Source of the DNA: Halicephalobus mephisto
Lineage: Eukaryota > Nematoda > Chromadorea > Rhabditida > Panagrolaimidae
Length of the DNA: 64,000 bases
Assembly (NCBI GenBank): GCA_009193035.1
Contig: SWDT01000003.1
Coordinates: forward strand, 248,001 to 312,000
Reading direction: 5' to 3'
The notes under the pieces were generated by a model. The model was not told where the DNA came from, did not search any database, and saw only the letters and a program-made list of their open reading frames with translations. This document shows, piece by piece, positions 46,182-58,548 of this stretch. Each line of letters begins with the position of its first letter. Position 1 is the first letter of the stretch. Both the position numbers and the translations under genes were made by a program.

Positions 46182-46664
46182 TTAAAAAAAAACAAAACAA
46201 ACCGTGCATGGAATGCAACAAAGAAGGACCAATCCCAATGGAAAAGTACAAATCGCCAAAATAACCAAACAAACCAAACAACACATGTCCGTTTCATTTC
46301 TAATCACTCCTTGACGACACCATACACAATTTCCAGGAACATTCGTTGCAACAATTGTATGAATAACCTGTGCTTGATGACCAGGAGGTGGTATAGGAGC
46401 TTGCAAAGGTTGAGAAACAACATTCGTTTCATGATAAATAGGACTCATCGGTGGTTTCGGCATTCTATCAATTTGTGGATAATTAAGTGCATCTTGATAC
46501 GACGGTGGAGGTTGTTGATAAGGATCAGATGTCGATCCATAATTAACCGTTGGATGACTAGGATAAGGAACTTGCGGTTGAGGCATAACACGTGGTGCTT
46601 CTCCACTTAATTCCTCATTTTCCACCGGAGCAGAAGGTTGACGTTGATCTTCCTCCCTATCCAT
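46182..46664 (-). CDS. BRI3-like small membrane protein with PPxY motif
   Basis: Single exon on the minus strand, 160 residues. ATATAG precedes the ATG by three bases, a possible splice-leader acceptor. The N-terminal two thirds are Pro/Gln-rich and contain PPPSYQDAL, a WW-domain (Nedd4-type) PPxY motif. The C-terminus reads CVWCRQGVI...DMCCLVCLVILAICTFPLG followed by LVLLCCIPCTVC. That is a Cys-rich hydrophobic hairpin like brain protein I3 and related lysosome/endosome-associated proteins. It lies downstream of DNAJC11 on the same strand about 380 bp away, so the two may be co-transcribed. The BRI3 assignment rests on the CxxC-TM-C layout only. Confidence 0.72.
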   Translation of the reverse strand: MDREEDQRQPSAPVENEELSGEAPRVMPQPQVPYPSHPTVNYGSTSDPYQQPPPSYQDALNYPQIDRMPKPPMSPIYHETNVVSQPLQAPIPPPGHQAQVIHTIVATNVPGNCVWCRQGVIRNETDMCCLVCLVILAICTFPLGLVLLCCIPCTVCFVFF

Positions 46665-47042
46665 CACCTATATCTCAAAAACCAAAAAAAAAATAAAAAA
46701 TAAAAACCATCAAAAATTCCAAAATATCAAAATGTTTAAAAAAACATTAAAAACTCCCAACAAAAACCATCAATTAATTTACGCAACAATCCTAATCAAT
46801 AATAATCTAAATCCTAAAAACAACAGTAAAGCACCTAGACGAAATAATACCTGCCAAATGAGCAAAAAAATCTCTCAAATCTGATCCGAAAAAACTGAAC
46901 CGAAACAAATTCCATCACTGGTACAATTTTTTCCATAAACTGCAATCAATGAAAGGCAAAGCGAGTCCAACAATCATCAGATCACATTTAACTTATCATC
47001 TAGAACGTCCAAAAACCATAGATTTCATCAAAAATACTACAG

Positions 47043-49198
47043 TTAAGATAACAAATGTGCTAAAAAAAATAATTCATATATTAAAAAAAATAAAAAATCA
47101 AACCTCTTAATGGAATATTTAACGGTACTTCATCTGGTACAGTAACTGAATGCATTTCATTGTGAAATTTATATTTAACATGAAGCATTTTTTCATCTCC
47201 AGGACATGGATCATAAAATCCAGGTATTTGACTTTTTGCTGAAAATATTCTCAATTGTGAATCATGTACCATTGCTTGAAGTGGTATTGTAACATCAATT
47301 ACTGTTTCACCAGGTACTGGATATTGATTACCACCTAACATTTCACCATATTTAGCTTCTATAATAACTAATCCTCCTTTTTTCTCTTCTTCTTCTGAAA
47401 TTTTTTCAGCAGCAGGACGCATCAAATGACAAACATTTTGAGCTTCTTCTTTTTTAGATTCATCAACTTGATCATCTTCTATTTTGTCTTCAAAATTTTT
47501 CATAATCCATGAATAAAATCTAGGAAACATTGCTTTAGACAAATGATACAAAGCACATGGAATAATAACTCCATACATTCCTGCTCTGCCTACGTCTTCT
47601 TCATTATCACAAAGGACAAGTTGAAGTTCATAATTGCTTAATCCGGTTTTAATCCTAAACTTGGCTTGAAGTAGCATTGTCGGATAGCTCAAAGCTAAAG
47701 AGCATCCCAATTTAGAAAACCTTGATAATCGTCCTTCACAGGAAAGAGATGGAGTAATTCCAAACGGACTCAATTGACAAGTTGTTTCATAAAAGAAATC
47801 ATTCCCAGGAAAACGTTTGAAATATGAAAGACGACCAGAGGTTGCAATTGGAGATAACTAAACAATGATATAAAAATCAAAAGCAAAAATTCTTTCAACA
47901 CAAATTTCAAAATTTTCTAAAAACAAAACTATCTTAAAATTATATTTTCGCGTGAATTTCTTAATTTTATGATTTCGAAACTAATGTTTTAGAAATGTGT
48001 TCTAAATAATAAATATATAATTATTTAAATTAGCATTATAAGAGGTGTGAAAGATTTTTCTACTTTAGAAAGTTAAAAATTACGTATAAAAATACACATA
48101 AACATTCGGAAATCATGACTAGTACTTAGTAACCCGTCAGAAGCAGATTTGTTTGCTTGTTTTAGTAAAATGAAAATAAACAAAATTACTCACCGTAAAA
48201 TTGGCAATGTATTTTGGCTGATTTAATTCCATTTTCATTAGAGAAGTTGTCAATGACGACGCCTGAAGTCCGTAATTAAAGGCTAAAGTTCCTTGCCATC
48301 CTGAGTTTAGCTGCATCGAGTACACCAGAGCGATAGAGGGATTGAAAGCAGTTTGGAGCATGAAATACTGTAGTGATGGTTGGATAACGACAGCTGCTTT
48401 CGGGGTTATGGATCTTGCGATTTTCATAGTGGCAGTTACGGATTCTGAATTGAACGTCAGCATGTTGTCGATATGAAGAACGGAGGAAACACTTGACTTC
48501 CACGTCATCACGAAAGAACCTTCTCCACGACCATTGACGGACTTCACTTTCCCCACTAACCCGGCTCTGTTGTTGGAATTCATGGCACAGTCGACTGATT
48601 GAGCGATGGACACCCCGACGAGGGTTGGCGGATATCTGTCTTCCGGAAACTCCTGCATCAATCCGGCTAGACTCATCTTCACAATGAAAGAACCAGAAGG
48701 ATGGACTCTTTGCAGCATTATCTCGTTCTCCCGGAGTTTCTTGAGAAATTCATATTCTTTCCTGATGTTTTCCGGATTTGTGGACCTTGAAACCAGTTGC
48801 CAACCTTGTAAACCAAGTCCTCTGGCTCCGACGGCATCATAGATGGATCTTTTCTGCGGATCGGATAAAGCTGAAATAACACAAGGAAATCACGGAAAAA
48901 AGTCGATATATGACTCACTGTCATGGGCGTCCCGAAGTTTGACGAAAATAGCAGCAGCATCTTTTTTGTCTTTTGGATCCTGATGACGATCTGGATGAAA
49001 AATCAAACAACGTGTTTTGTAGGCCCTGTTTATATCATCGATCGTTGCCTAAAATAAAACAAAAATCATGAAAAAAACAAAAAAAAAACTAACATCACGA
49101 GGAACGTTCAAAATTGCATAGTAATCGATTTCGTCGCTGTCGGCGTTGAGGAACTGGTCGTCTTCATCAAGCAAGGAGTCATCATCGGATATCGACAT
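47043..49198 (-). CDS. DNAJC11: DNAJC11 orthologue, mitochondrial J protein
   Basis: Five exons on the minus strand: 49094-49198, 48919-49048, 48194-48870, 47104-47857, 47043-47059. Together they give 560 residues, matching human DNAJC11 (about 559). The J domain is at residues 24-85 ([11 protein letters not shown], intact HPD in [12 protein letters not shown], then [18 protein letters not shown]). The long middle is the DUF3395/beta-barrel-like part. The end has [24 protein letters not shown]11 associates with the MICOS/MIB complex at mitochondrial contact sites and cristae. The tiny last exon (AHLLS, stop) is my choice because the alternative runs into a nonsense hydrophobic tail. Divergent from TMEM9 by 209 bp. 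Confidence 0.9.
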
Positions 49199-49407
49199 GA
49201 CATTTGAACCCGGAAATAGGACTAAAAAGGAGATCCAATAAGAGTTGCAGGATGACGAAAACAGAGCGCGTTTCCCAAACAGGGTCTCGAAACGAAAAAA
49301 GTCACTAGATTCGAGTTGATTTCTCCATATATCACTCGACATCCCTTTTGTCTCCACAACTTCTTCATTAACTAATTATTTACTTAATTACAACCAGTTC
49401 TAAAATC
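49199..49407. promoter_or_regulatory. Divergent promoter between DNAJC11 and TMEM9
   Basis: Only 209 bp separate the two start codons on opposite strands, so both promoters must lie here. The sequence is moderately GC-rich (AACAGAGCGCGTTTCCCAAA) and contains no repeats. No specific factor site is asserted. Confidence 0.6.
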
Positions 49408-50189
49408 ATGTTTAAATTATTTTTGATATTTTTATTCATAAAATTTTCTCAGGTTTGTTTTTTTTGTTTTTTTTTATAAAATTTTTTTTCAGGCGAATTT
49501 CGAGGATTCCAGATGCAGATGCACCTGTCCAAGCACTAGGTACTTCGCGATGAACGATACTGGATCTAATGAAAATCAAAGAAGATATTACACGAAAACT
49601 AATCTCGATCCCAGCTTCTGGTAAGTGCTTCCACGTCCTTCGTTCCTGAAATCCCGTCTTCCGCATCTCAAATCCCACTTTTCAGCAACCCTCAGAACGT
49701 AGTCAAACAGACAGTCGTCGATATTGTCAATGAATCCCATCTGGACGCTTTTTTAGCCAATTGTGATTGTCGATATGAATCCAGAAACACTGTATTGCTC
49801 AAAGTTCGTTTTTGATTTATAATTTTGCTTCATTATTTTCTTTCAGGTTGTCGTTATATTTGTGATATGTGTGCTTTTCGTCCTCGGAACCTACATGGGT
49901 TTTCTGATCGTATTGGACCCCATGATGAAACGACAAAGGAATCAAGTCGCTTATTCGAGACATGATGACGAGGTAAAAGTTCTTTTTTTTCGAAAATCAT
50001 GATTAATTACAGCTTGAGGAAAATATTTTTGCCGATCCCAGATTCGAAAACGCAGATTCGATGCAGATGAGACCGAGGACACAAACCGGCAACGTGCTGT
50101 CCCGAGTAGAGGAGGAACAGAGCAAATGGAAGTCCACAGTCGAGGAACAGAGGAGGAAAGTCATGACGGATCACACCATGCTCAACTGA
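49408..50189 (+). CDS. TMEM9: TMEM9 orthologue, late endosomal membrane protein
   Basis: Five exons: 49408-49452, 49493-49620, 49686-49803, 49847-49972, 50013-50189, for 197 residues. A signal peptide (MFKLFLIFLFIKFSQA) opens the protein. A Cys-rich luminal domain (DSRCRCTCPSTRYF, CDCRYESRNT) and an N-glycosylation site (NDT) follow. The single membrane span is VVVIFVICVLLVLGTYMGFL, and the cytoplasmic tail ends SRVEEEQSKWKSTVEEQRRK. The CxC-CP, CxCRYE and terminal VEEQRR.V..RH.ML-like features are the family signature. TMEM9 proteins sit in late endosomes/lysosomes and are linked to v-ATPase and CLC exchangers. Short regular introns suggest a compact, broadly expressed gene. Confidence 0.9.
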
Positions 50190-51120
50190 TTGCCAAAAAT
50201 AGCTGTACGGTAATGCTTCTCTGGGATTTTTGCTCCTCAATTTCGAAAAAGTATTTTTTTTCGTTTTTAGATTAGTGTTTTTGGTTACTGGGTAATCTAA
50301 AATGGCAATAGTAGTCAAAAATTGATTTAAAAAAGTAAATTGCATGACAGTTACTTTTTTACTTTCGAAAAAGTAATTTTTCCGTTTTAGATTAGTGTTT
50401 TTGGTTACTGGGTAATTTTAAAAAACAATTTTGACCAAAAAGACAAATTTAAAAAGTAAAAACCGTCGAAATCAGTACAAATCAAAGGTGCAAATGTCTT
50501 GCAACTTTTTGGATTGCCCTAAATACCGAGTAACCAAATCTGATTCGAAAAGAAAAAATGTCTGAATTAGTACGAGTCTAAGGGAGCAAAAATCGCAGGG
50601 GAGCGAGTGTCGGACAGTTACCAAAGATATCTCCGGCCTTTCTCACTTTTTGTACAGTGATATTTGAACACGAGAAGATAAAATATCTGAATAAGTGATA
50701 ACATGAGGTATCGGCCCTGAGGACAAAGCTGAAATTTAGGTCATTTTGGACATGACTCCAAGGACAAAAAAAACGTTATCAGTTCATGTTTGGCCAGAAT
50801 TAAGAATATAAAATTTTTATTGAATCTTATTTTTGCCGATAAATAATCGAGATCGGTGTCTATTTTGCGCCAAATATCCAATCTTGCGCGAAATAGTCTG
50901 ATTACCCGTTTTTGGTCCGATTGAAGAAATACAGTAACCTAAATCAAAGGCGGATCGTTGAATTCTGAGATCGAATCAGAAAAACCGATTGAACAAAACT
51001 CCGCCTTTTTTTGACGAGTTGTTACGGAGATTCGTTGCGCAAATTGAGTGATCATCTACGGTCAGAAATATTTTTTTATTAATATTGTTTTCTGGACATT
51101 TGAATTTATTTTTTATAAAA
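50190..51120. promoter_or_regulatory. Intergenic region upstream of the pax gene
   Basis: Two diverged copies of CGTTTTTAGATTAGTGTTTTTG (50260-50440) lie near the 5' end. 50560-51060 is more complex and includes several GATA-like words (AGATATC, AGATAAAATATC, GTGATAAC). This is probably the promoter of the pax gene. An additional 5' non-coding or coding exon cannot be excluded. Confidence 0.4.
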
Positions 51121-54100
51121 ATGGATAAAAGTTTACAAGTATCCAGTATTATCGGACAAGTTTGTTTTTTTTAATTTAAAAATTTTATTTAAAAAAATTT
51201 AAATTTTTCATTTTTTTTAAAATTTTTATTTTTTTAAGTTCAAAATTTAATTTTTTTTTAAACTTAAATTTTAAATTTTAAAATTTCTTTTAAATTTTAT
51301 TTTTTAAATTCAAAATTTCTTTTTTTTAAATTTTTTTTTTAAATTTTATTTTTAGGGAAAAGTTAATCAACTTGGAGGTCTGTACATCAACGGCAGGCCT
51401 CTGGATTACCGTACTCGACAGGCGATTGTTGAAATGTACAGAAATGGCGAAAAGTAAGTTCAAAACATTTAAATTTCTTAATTTTTTTAATTTTTAAAAT
51501 TTAAAATTTTTAACTTTTTTAAATTTCTTAATTTTTAAAATTTTTAAATTTCTTAATTTTTAAAATTTTTAACTTTTTAATTTTTAAATTTCTTAATTTT
51601 TTTAATTTTTAACTTTTTTGCAGACCTTGTAACATTTCCCGACGTCTGAAGGTTTCTCACGGAGCCGTTTCTAAGATTCTGAATAGGTATCAAGAAACAG
51701 GATCCATTCAGCCCGGACAAGTAAGTTCCATTTTGTACTTTTTTACAGAATCAAAAATGACCGTACAACAAAGATGCGCGAAAAAACCGAATCCCCGCTG
51801 AGAACCCAGAACCATTTTTTTCTGTTTTTAAACGTTTTATCAATCATTCCTACTTAAAAAAGGAAAAAATGGTAATTACTGAGGGTGGCCGACAAATTTT
51901 GTAAATTTTCAAAAATTTAAATTTTAAATTTTTAAAATTAAAAAACAATTTAAAAATTTTTTTAAACATTTTCTAATTTTTAAATTTAAATTTAAAAAAT
52001 TTTTCCGAATTTTTAATAATTTTTAAAATTTAAAAAAAATTTTTTAGATTTTTACAAAAAATTTATTGATTTTTTTAGATTTTTAAAAATATTTTTTAAA
52101 TTTTTTTTTTGATTTTTAAAAATATTTCTTTGATTTTTTTTATTTTAAAAAATATTTTTGATTTTTTTTAGATTTTTACAAAATTTTTTTGATTTTTTTC
52201 GATTTTTTTAGATTGGAGGTACTGCTAGGACCAGGAAAACCGTAGTGCAGTTTGAAAAGGAAATCCGGGCCATGAAAGAAGCAAATCCAGATATTCATGC
52301 CAAAGAAATTCGACAAAATTTAATTAAAATTGGCAGATGTACAAAAGAAAACGCCCCTACGGAAAGCTCCATCGCCAGAAGGCTCACGGCTTACAAAAGA
52401 GCAAAAATTAATTTTAAAAAAAACTTAACTCAAGAATCCGTTTCTGAAATTATTTCTAATTCTAATGCGAAATTAAACCACAGTATTGAGCACATTCTGA
52501 GTTCTCCTCAAGGCTCCGGATCTAATCCGAATTCCTCCAACGTCTCCAGCGGAACAAATTCCACTAACGGTAAGTTTTCAAAGTTACAGTAAACTACGGG
52601 TTTTAAATATTTTTTAAGCCCACAGTAATCTGTAAATTTTTAATATTTTTAAACTCACAGTAATCCATGATTTTTAATGTTTTTTAAACCTACAGTAATC
52701 CGTGAATTTCTAATATTTTTTAAACCTACAGTAATCCGTAAATTTTTAATATTTTTAAATTTACAGTAATTTTTAAATTTTTAATATTTTTAAATTTACA
52801 GTAATCCATGATTTTTAATGTTTTTTAAACCTACAGTAATCCATGATTTTTTATATTTCTTAAAACTACAGTAATTCGTGAATTTTTGATATTTTTTAAG
52901 TTTGCAATAATTCCTTTATTATTGATGTTTTCCAATCCTACAGTAAGCCATCAATTATAAATGCTTTTCGGATTGAAATTGGTGGCTTCTGATTCTTTCG
53001 TTAACAATCGTAAAATATGCGGGGGACCCAGAAAAGAAGAAAACTGCGGACGCGAAAAGGAGCGTGCATCGAGGTTACCGTAATCCCCGGTAATCGATAT
53101 TTGACAACCGAAGTCAATCATGTTTTGTTTTTAAAGTCCATCGATTGCTAAATTTTCAGTAAATTATAAAAAATAAAAAATAATTTTAAAAATTTTCGAT
53201 TTTTTTTGAATTTTGGAAAATTCTACAGTATCGTGGAAGATTTCCGAAGTTGCTAACAGGATTCTAAGAAGTCAGGCGAATTTGGAAAACTTCGGAAACT
53301 TCTACAGTATCCTAGGGGACTTCGAAAATCCCCATTGGATTCAAGGAAATTTGAAAACCTTCTACAGTATTTTTGAGGCTTTTCTGAGATTCTAAAAAGC
53401 TCCAAAATTTTTGACAGTAGTTCAAAAAATTTCCTACAATATTTAAAAATTAAAAATTTTTCACAATATTTTATAAAATTCTGGAAAGTTTAAAACTTTT
53501 AGAATTTTCTACAGTATCTTAAAAAATCTATAAAATATTTAAAAATTTAAAAATTTTCTACAGTATTTTAAAAAAATGTTTAAATTTAAAAATTTTTTAC
53601 AATATCTTAAAAAATATTTAAAAATTTAAAAATTTTCTACAGTATTTCGGAATTTTCGAAATTTTATATTTATTAATTTAAAAAAAATTTCGTAAAAAAT
53701 TGCGTCAGATTCTCGAAAACGATAAGACGGACTTCTGGAAATATTTTGGTTGTGGTTGGAGGTCGAATCGGTGATTGAACGGAATTCCGGCATTCGATAA
53801 CGATCTTTCTCGAAAAAAGTGTTATTTTTCGCATAGAAATTAATCATCGGCCAAGCTCAGTCAATCTGGGAGGACAAATGACGGGAGTCAAGGTTGTCAA
53901 CAGGAAATTGATACATTTCCATTTTTGGAATTTTCGTTTTAAAATGAGGTCCAAGGGGACTTTTAAAAAGCACAAAACTTCCAACTTTTAAACTTTATTC
54001 AATAAAATCAAAAATAAAAAATTTAAATATTTTTAAAATTATTTTTATTAAATCAAAAATAAATAATAAAAAAAAATAAAAAATTTAAAATATTTTTAAA

Positions 54101-57100
54101 ATTATTAAATAAAATTAAAAATAAATTATAAAAAAATTAAAAAATTTTTAAAATCATTTTTTTAAATAAAATTTATTAAATTTAAAAAGCCATTTTTTTA
54201 AATTATTTATTTTTAGAAATTTATTTAAAATTATTTTTTTGAAGTTATTTTTTTTTAGAAATTTATTTTTTTGAATAGAATTTATTAGATTTTTAAAATT
54301 GAACAATTTTGCATAGATTCTGATTTTTTACAAAGTGTCCCTTCTTATTCCCAGGACCTAATCCGTGAATTTAATCCAGATACCATAATGCCGCTACAGT
54401 ACACAAAGGACCACTTTGGTCTATGGTCATTTTTGGTCGTCTTTGATAAGCCTACTGTATCCAATATTATCTGCTTATTGTAGTTCTCGCTTAATGACGC
54501 AGTTCCGGGACTGAAAACATTTATGTTTTTCTTAAAAATAAGTCAGATAAAAGAAAATATTCTTCATAATAGGCCTATTCTCGAGGCGATGGGGATTAGT
54601 GACGCAAAAAAGCAAGATGTCTTCGATGTGCCGGAAAGAAAAATGTCGTAACAAATCCCCGCGGAATCCCCGCGCATCTTTGTTTTTTACAAGTCTTCGA
54701 ATTTGGGACAAATCTAAAACAAATAATTTTTTCGTCAATGACGGCTTCCTCGAGACTTCAAAGGAGGGGATTACAGTAATCTCGTCAAGTTCCAAAAAAT
54801 AACTTTTTAAAATTTTAAAATTCTTCAAAAAACAACTTTTTTAAAATTTCAAAATTCTTCAAAAAAATAACTTTTTTTAAAATTTCAAAATTAAAAAAAT
54901 TTTAAAACTTAAAATTCTTCAAAAATTATATTTTTTAAAATTTCGAAATTCTTTAAAAATTATATTTTTTAAAATTCTTAAAAAATAACTTTTTTTTAAT
55001 TTTTAAATTATTCAAAAAAATCATTTTTAAAATTTCGAAATTCTTTAAAAATTATTTTTTTTAAATTTATAATTTCCCTCAGGTACGATTACTGTCTAAG
55101 ACTGCCTCGGGCACTCCGTTTGCCAATTAGGATTTATCGTTTAAATAGTCTCTGGGAATTCCTTGTTGCTTAATTTAGTCTTAAAGAAGAAATATCAACT
55201 CGAGGCTATTTCGAAATAATCGCACTTACTGTTCGGGAGTCATTTAACGAGTTTCCTTTTTTTAAATTCGTTAAAATTAAATTATTTTAAAATTGTAGTT
55301 ATAAAACTAGATACTGTAGTTATTTCTGATTTTAGAAAAATGAAAATGTTTGAAAATAATTTTTTAAAAGTTATGAAAATTAAAAAATTTGAGATTTTTT
55401 GGAGATTTTTGAGGAGAATGAACTTTTTTTGGAAGGTAGTTGGAGACTGAGACTTCTCCAGTGGTGCATGAAACAGAAGTCATTACCACATAAACATCGA
55501 AATTATCACATTTCTGCAAGCAAACCCAAATTCCATTCAGGACCCACTCGTCAAACATCTTCAACTTTTTAATTTTAAATAAAATAAATTAATTTTTTAT
55601 CATTTTTTTTATATAATTGGGTACTGTAGTTATTTCTGATTTTAGAAAAATGAAAATGTTTGAAAATAATTAATTTTTCAAAAAGTTATGAGAATTTGAG
55701 ATTTTTCGGAGGTTGTTGAGCGAAAAATTGCCTTCTCTGCTGGGTAATTGGAGTTGAAAGTCTCGCCAATAGTACATGAATGTGTAGTCATTAAGACCAA
55801 AATGATGATTTTTTGCAAGATTTCATTAAAACCAGACATCTTCAATTTTTTAATTTCTTTAATTTTATATCAAATTATATTATTTTCCATAATTTCTTCA
55901 CATCATCAGATACTGTAGTTGATTCTGATTTTAGGAAAATGAAAATGTTTAAAAATAATTAATTTTTTAAAAAGTTATGAAAATTAAAAAATTTGGAATT
56001 TTTCAAAGATTTTCGAACAGGAAATTTTCGAAATAATCCGAAGTTGACACTTTTTACGGACTTTCCACAAAAGGGCCGACTGATCCGATGGATCCAGTTT
56101 AATCTCCCTCTTAAGATTGTAACACGGATTACAGAAAATCAAAAAGAATCAATCTTTTTCACACTTGCCGGAAAAATCAAAAAAACGCAATCTGCGGTGA
56201 TTTTTCTGATGTTCTCTGACATCGCAAAAGTGTCAATCATTCGAATCCTAATTGACTTTTTAAGATGACACTTGGACTGACGAAGAAGACACGGGGGATT
56301 CTAGCAGATACTCCAACAACGAAAACAGAAGAAACAGGACAGCCTTCACGAGCGAACAAGTCAAGATTCTGGAGCAGAAGTTCAGCCAGGAAATGTATCC
56401 GGATGAACACGAAAAACATCAAATTATCGAAGCTACCGGATTGGACCTCAACAGAGTGAATGTAGGTTTCGCCAGAGGATAATTCTGAAAATTTCTTAAA
56501 TTTCTAAAATTTCTAAAAATTTCTAAAAATTTCTAAAAATTTCTAAAATTCCTAAAAATTTCTGAAAATTTCTAAAAATTTCTGAAAATTTCTAAAATTT
56601 CTTAAATTTCTAAAATTCCTAAAAATTTCTAAAATTTCTAAAAATTTAAAATCTTCGAAAATCCGATGGAAGTTTTGAAAACATCCTAAAATTGCAAAAT
56701 TTTCAAAAATCTAATAGAAGTTTCTAAAGAATTTCATTGAATTTCATTGAATTTTCGAGAATCGGTTAGGAGATTCTGAAGTTTTCGAAAATCATACAGA
56801 AATTTTTTTTAATTTTCCACTCAGGACCATTTTTATAATAATTTTTAGTTTTTTTTAAATTTCCACTCAGGACCATTTTTATAATAATTTTTTTTTGAAA
56901 CATGATTGTCAGAAATAATTACAGTATGCTTTTTTCAGACTTGGTTTAGCAACAGAAGGGCCCGATTCCGGAAGTCCTGTGGTTACTCAGTCTCCTCTGA
57001 TGTCCTTCCTCCAATGTCGTCTTCGGTCCTTAATCCCCAGCCTCCCCCAATGCCGTTCTTCAACTTCCCCCCTCCCCAGCCCCCCAGGTACTCCAACCCT

Positions 57101-57175
57101 TCTCTCCCGTTCTTCCAGCCACAGTTGTTTCCTCTGAATGCTTTGATGTTCTTCCAAAAACTCCACCAAAAGTAA
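51121..57175 (+). CDS. pax-3: Pax-3/7-type paired-domain and homeodomain transcription factor
   Basis: Six exons: 51121-51159, 51356-51453, 51624-51720, 52212-52569, 56265-56461, 56939-57175, for 341 residues. The paired domain starts at residue 14 ([16 protein letters not shown]), continues with [20 protein letters not shown] and [12 protein letters not shown], then the second half ([11 protein letters not shown]...[12 protein letters not shown]). A Ser/Asn linker follows. The paired-type homeodomain runs from [19 protein letters not shown] to [12 protein letters not shown]. Serine at position 50 (WFS) is diagnostic of Pax homeodomains. The C-terminus is Pro/Phe-rich. A complete homeodomain plus paired domain fits the Pax-3/7 (gooseberry) class rather than Pax2/5/8; Pax-6 is less likely. 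In worms pax-3 acts in ventral epidermal patterning. The 56265 acceptor is TTTTTAAG, slightly unusual. Further exons in the 3.7-kb intron are possible. Confidence 0.88.
52570..56264. promoter_or_regulatory. Long pax intron with repeats and complex islands
   Basis: 52580-52950 is a tandem array of CCTACAGTAATCCGTGAATT-type units. 53200-53650 holds CTACAGTATTTTAAAAA repeats. Between them lie non-repetitive islands (52980-53150, 53820-53940, 54330-54520, 54560-54790, 55080-55260) that stand out from the AT background. They are candidates for cis-regulatory elements or unrecognised exons. 55311-56035 is one arm of a long inverted repeat. Confidence 0.5.
55311..56035. repeat. Long inverted repeat, left arm
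   Basis: About 0.73 kb that reappears in reverse complement at 58959-59690 with high identity. It is itself a double unit: two related segments of roughly 300 bp, each with the shared context ACTGTAGTTATTTCTGATTT and AAATGAAAATGTTTGAAAAT. On the minus strand each holds a small ORF (55364-55564 and 55678-55839). Confidence 0.9.
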
Positions 57176-57350
57176 CTAGGATTCTACAGTAACCGGGATT
57201 CTACAGTAATCAGAATTCTACAGTAACCAAGATTCTACAGTAATCATGAATCTACAGTAATCATGAATCTACAGTAATCATGAATCTACAGTAACCATGA
57301 TTCTACAGTAACTATGAATCTACAGTAACCTGGGTTCTACAGTAACCATC
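57176..57350. repeat. 16-17 bp minisatellite of CTACAGTAA
   Basis: About ten copies of ATTCTACAGTAACCGGG / AATCTACAGTAATCATG, starting directly after the pax stop codon, so it lies in the 3' UTR. A concentrated form of the CTACAGTA word found throughout the window. Confidence 0.9.
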
Positions 57351-57819
57351 TATCAAATCTCATCGAAAACGAGTATTTTCAAAATTTAAAATTCAGGGCG
57401 ATTTTATATTTTTTAAATTTGAAACTTACCTCAAAGTCACTGAAAACGGTTCTTCTCAAGGACTCTCGATTTTTATAATTTTAATAAAAATTTTATTTTT
57501 TGTAAATGACCGATTTTGCGCAATCCGAACTGATGCAAAAAAAGATAAAAATCGGACGAAATCCGGTTTGATTAATTGCCGAGATCTGAATTGCCATAAT
57601 TATCTTCAACAATGCCCATTTTCATTTTGTAAAAAATCCAAAGTTTAACCTGGCAATTTTAATCCAATTTTAAAAAATAATTAAAACGAACACAATGGAC
57701 CGTAAAAATTCGAATTTTTCTTAAAAACAAAAAAATTTAAAAAATCAATTTAACTAAAAAAATTAATTTTTTAAAATAATCCTGAAAATTAGAAAATAAT
57801 ATTATACTAAGATTTAAAA

Positions 57820-58545
57820 AATAATTTTCGCGTCGGGACCACAACTAAGAAGATGTTTTAAAAATAAATGGTCCCGTCACGGAAAAAATTGAAATTCATT
57901 TTTGATTTTGAAATTTGTTATTTTTTATTTACAGTAATCAGAAAACAAATTAAAAGTTTTCGTGTTGGGACCACAACTAAGAAGATGTTTTAAAAAACTG
58001 GTCCCGTCACGAAAAAATTAAAAATTCATTTTTGATTTTGAAACTTGTTATTTTTTATTTACAGTAATCAGAAAACAAATTAAAAGTTTTCGCGTCAGGA
58101 CCAGAACTAAGAAGATGTTTTAAAAATAAATGGTCCCGTCGCGAAAAAAATTGAAATTCATTTTTGATTTTGAAATTTGTTATTTTTTATTTACAGTAAT
58201 TAGAAAACAAATTAAAAGTTTTCGTGTTGGGACCGTAACTAAGAAGATGTTTCAAAAAACTGGTCCCGGCACGAAAAGAATAAAAATTCATTTTTGATTT
58301 TAAAACTTGTTATTTTTTATTTACAGTAATTAGAAAACAAATTAAAAGTTTTCGCGTCAGGACCAGAACTAAGAAGATGTTTTAAAAAACTGGTCCCGTC
58401 ACGAAAAGAATAAAAATTCATTTTTGATTTTAAAACTTGTTATTTTTTATTTACAGTAATCAGAAAGTGAATTAAAAGTTTTCGTGTTAGGACCAGAACT
58501 AAGAAGATGTTTTAAAAAACTGGTCCCGGCACGAAGGACATCTGA
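57820..58545. repeat. Six-copy 118-125 bp tandem array with internal inverted core
   Basis: Each unit has TTTTCGCGTCAGGACCAGAA, CTAAGAAGATGTTTTAAAAA, CTGGTCCCGTCACGAAAA, then TTGTTATTTTTTATTTACAG. The GTCAGGACCA and TGGTCCCGTCACG halves are near-inverse, so each unit can fold into a hairpin. Copies differ by a few bases, giving two alternating subtypes (CGCGTCAGGACC and CGTGTTGGGACC). Confidence 0.88.
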
Positions 58546-58548
58546 TTC

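Noticed and set aside
47081..47103. DNAJC11 ending in a hydrophobic tail read through the donor
   Set aside because: A GTTTGA donor plus a downstream acceptor gives a short in-phase final exon and a total length matching the family.
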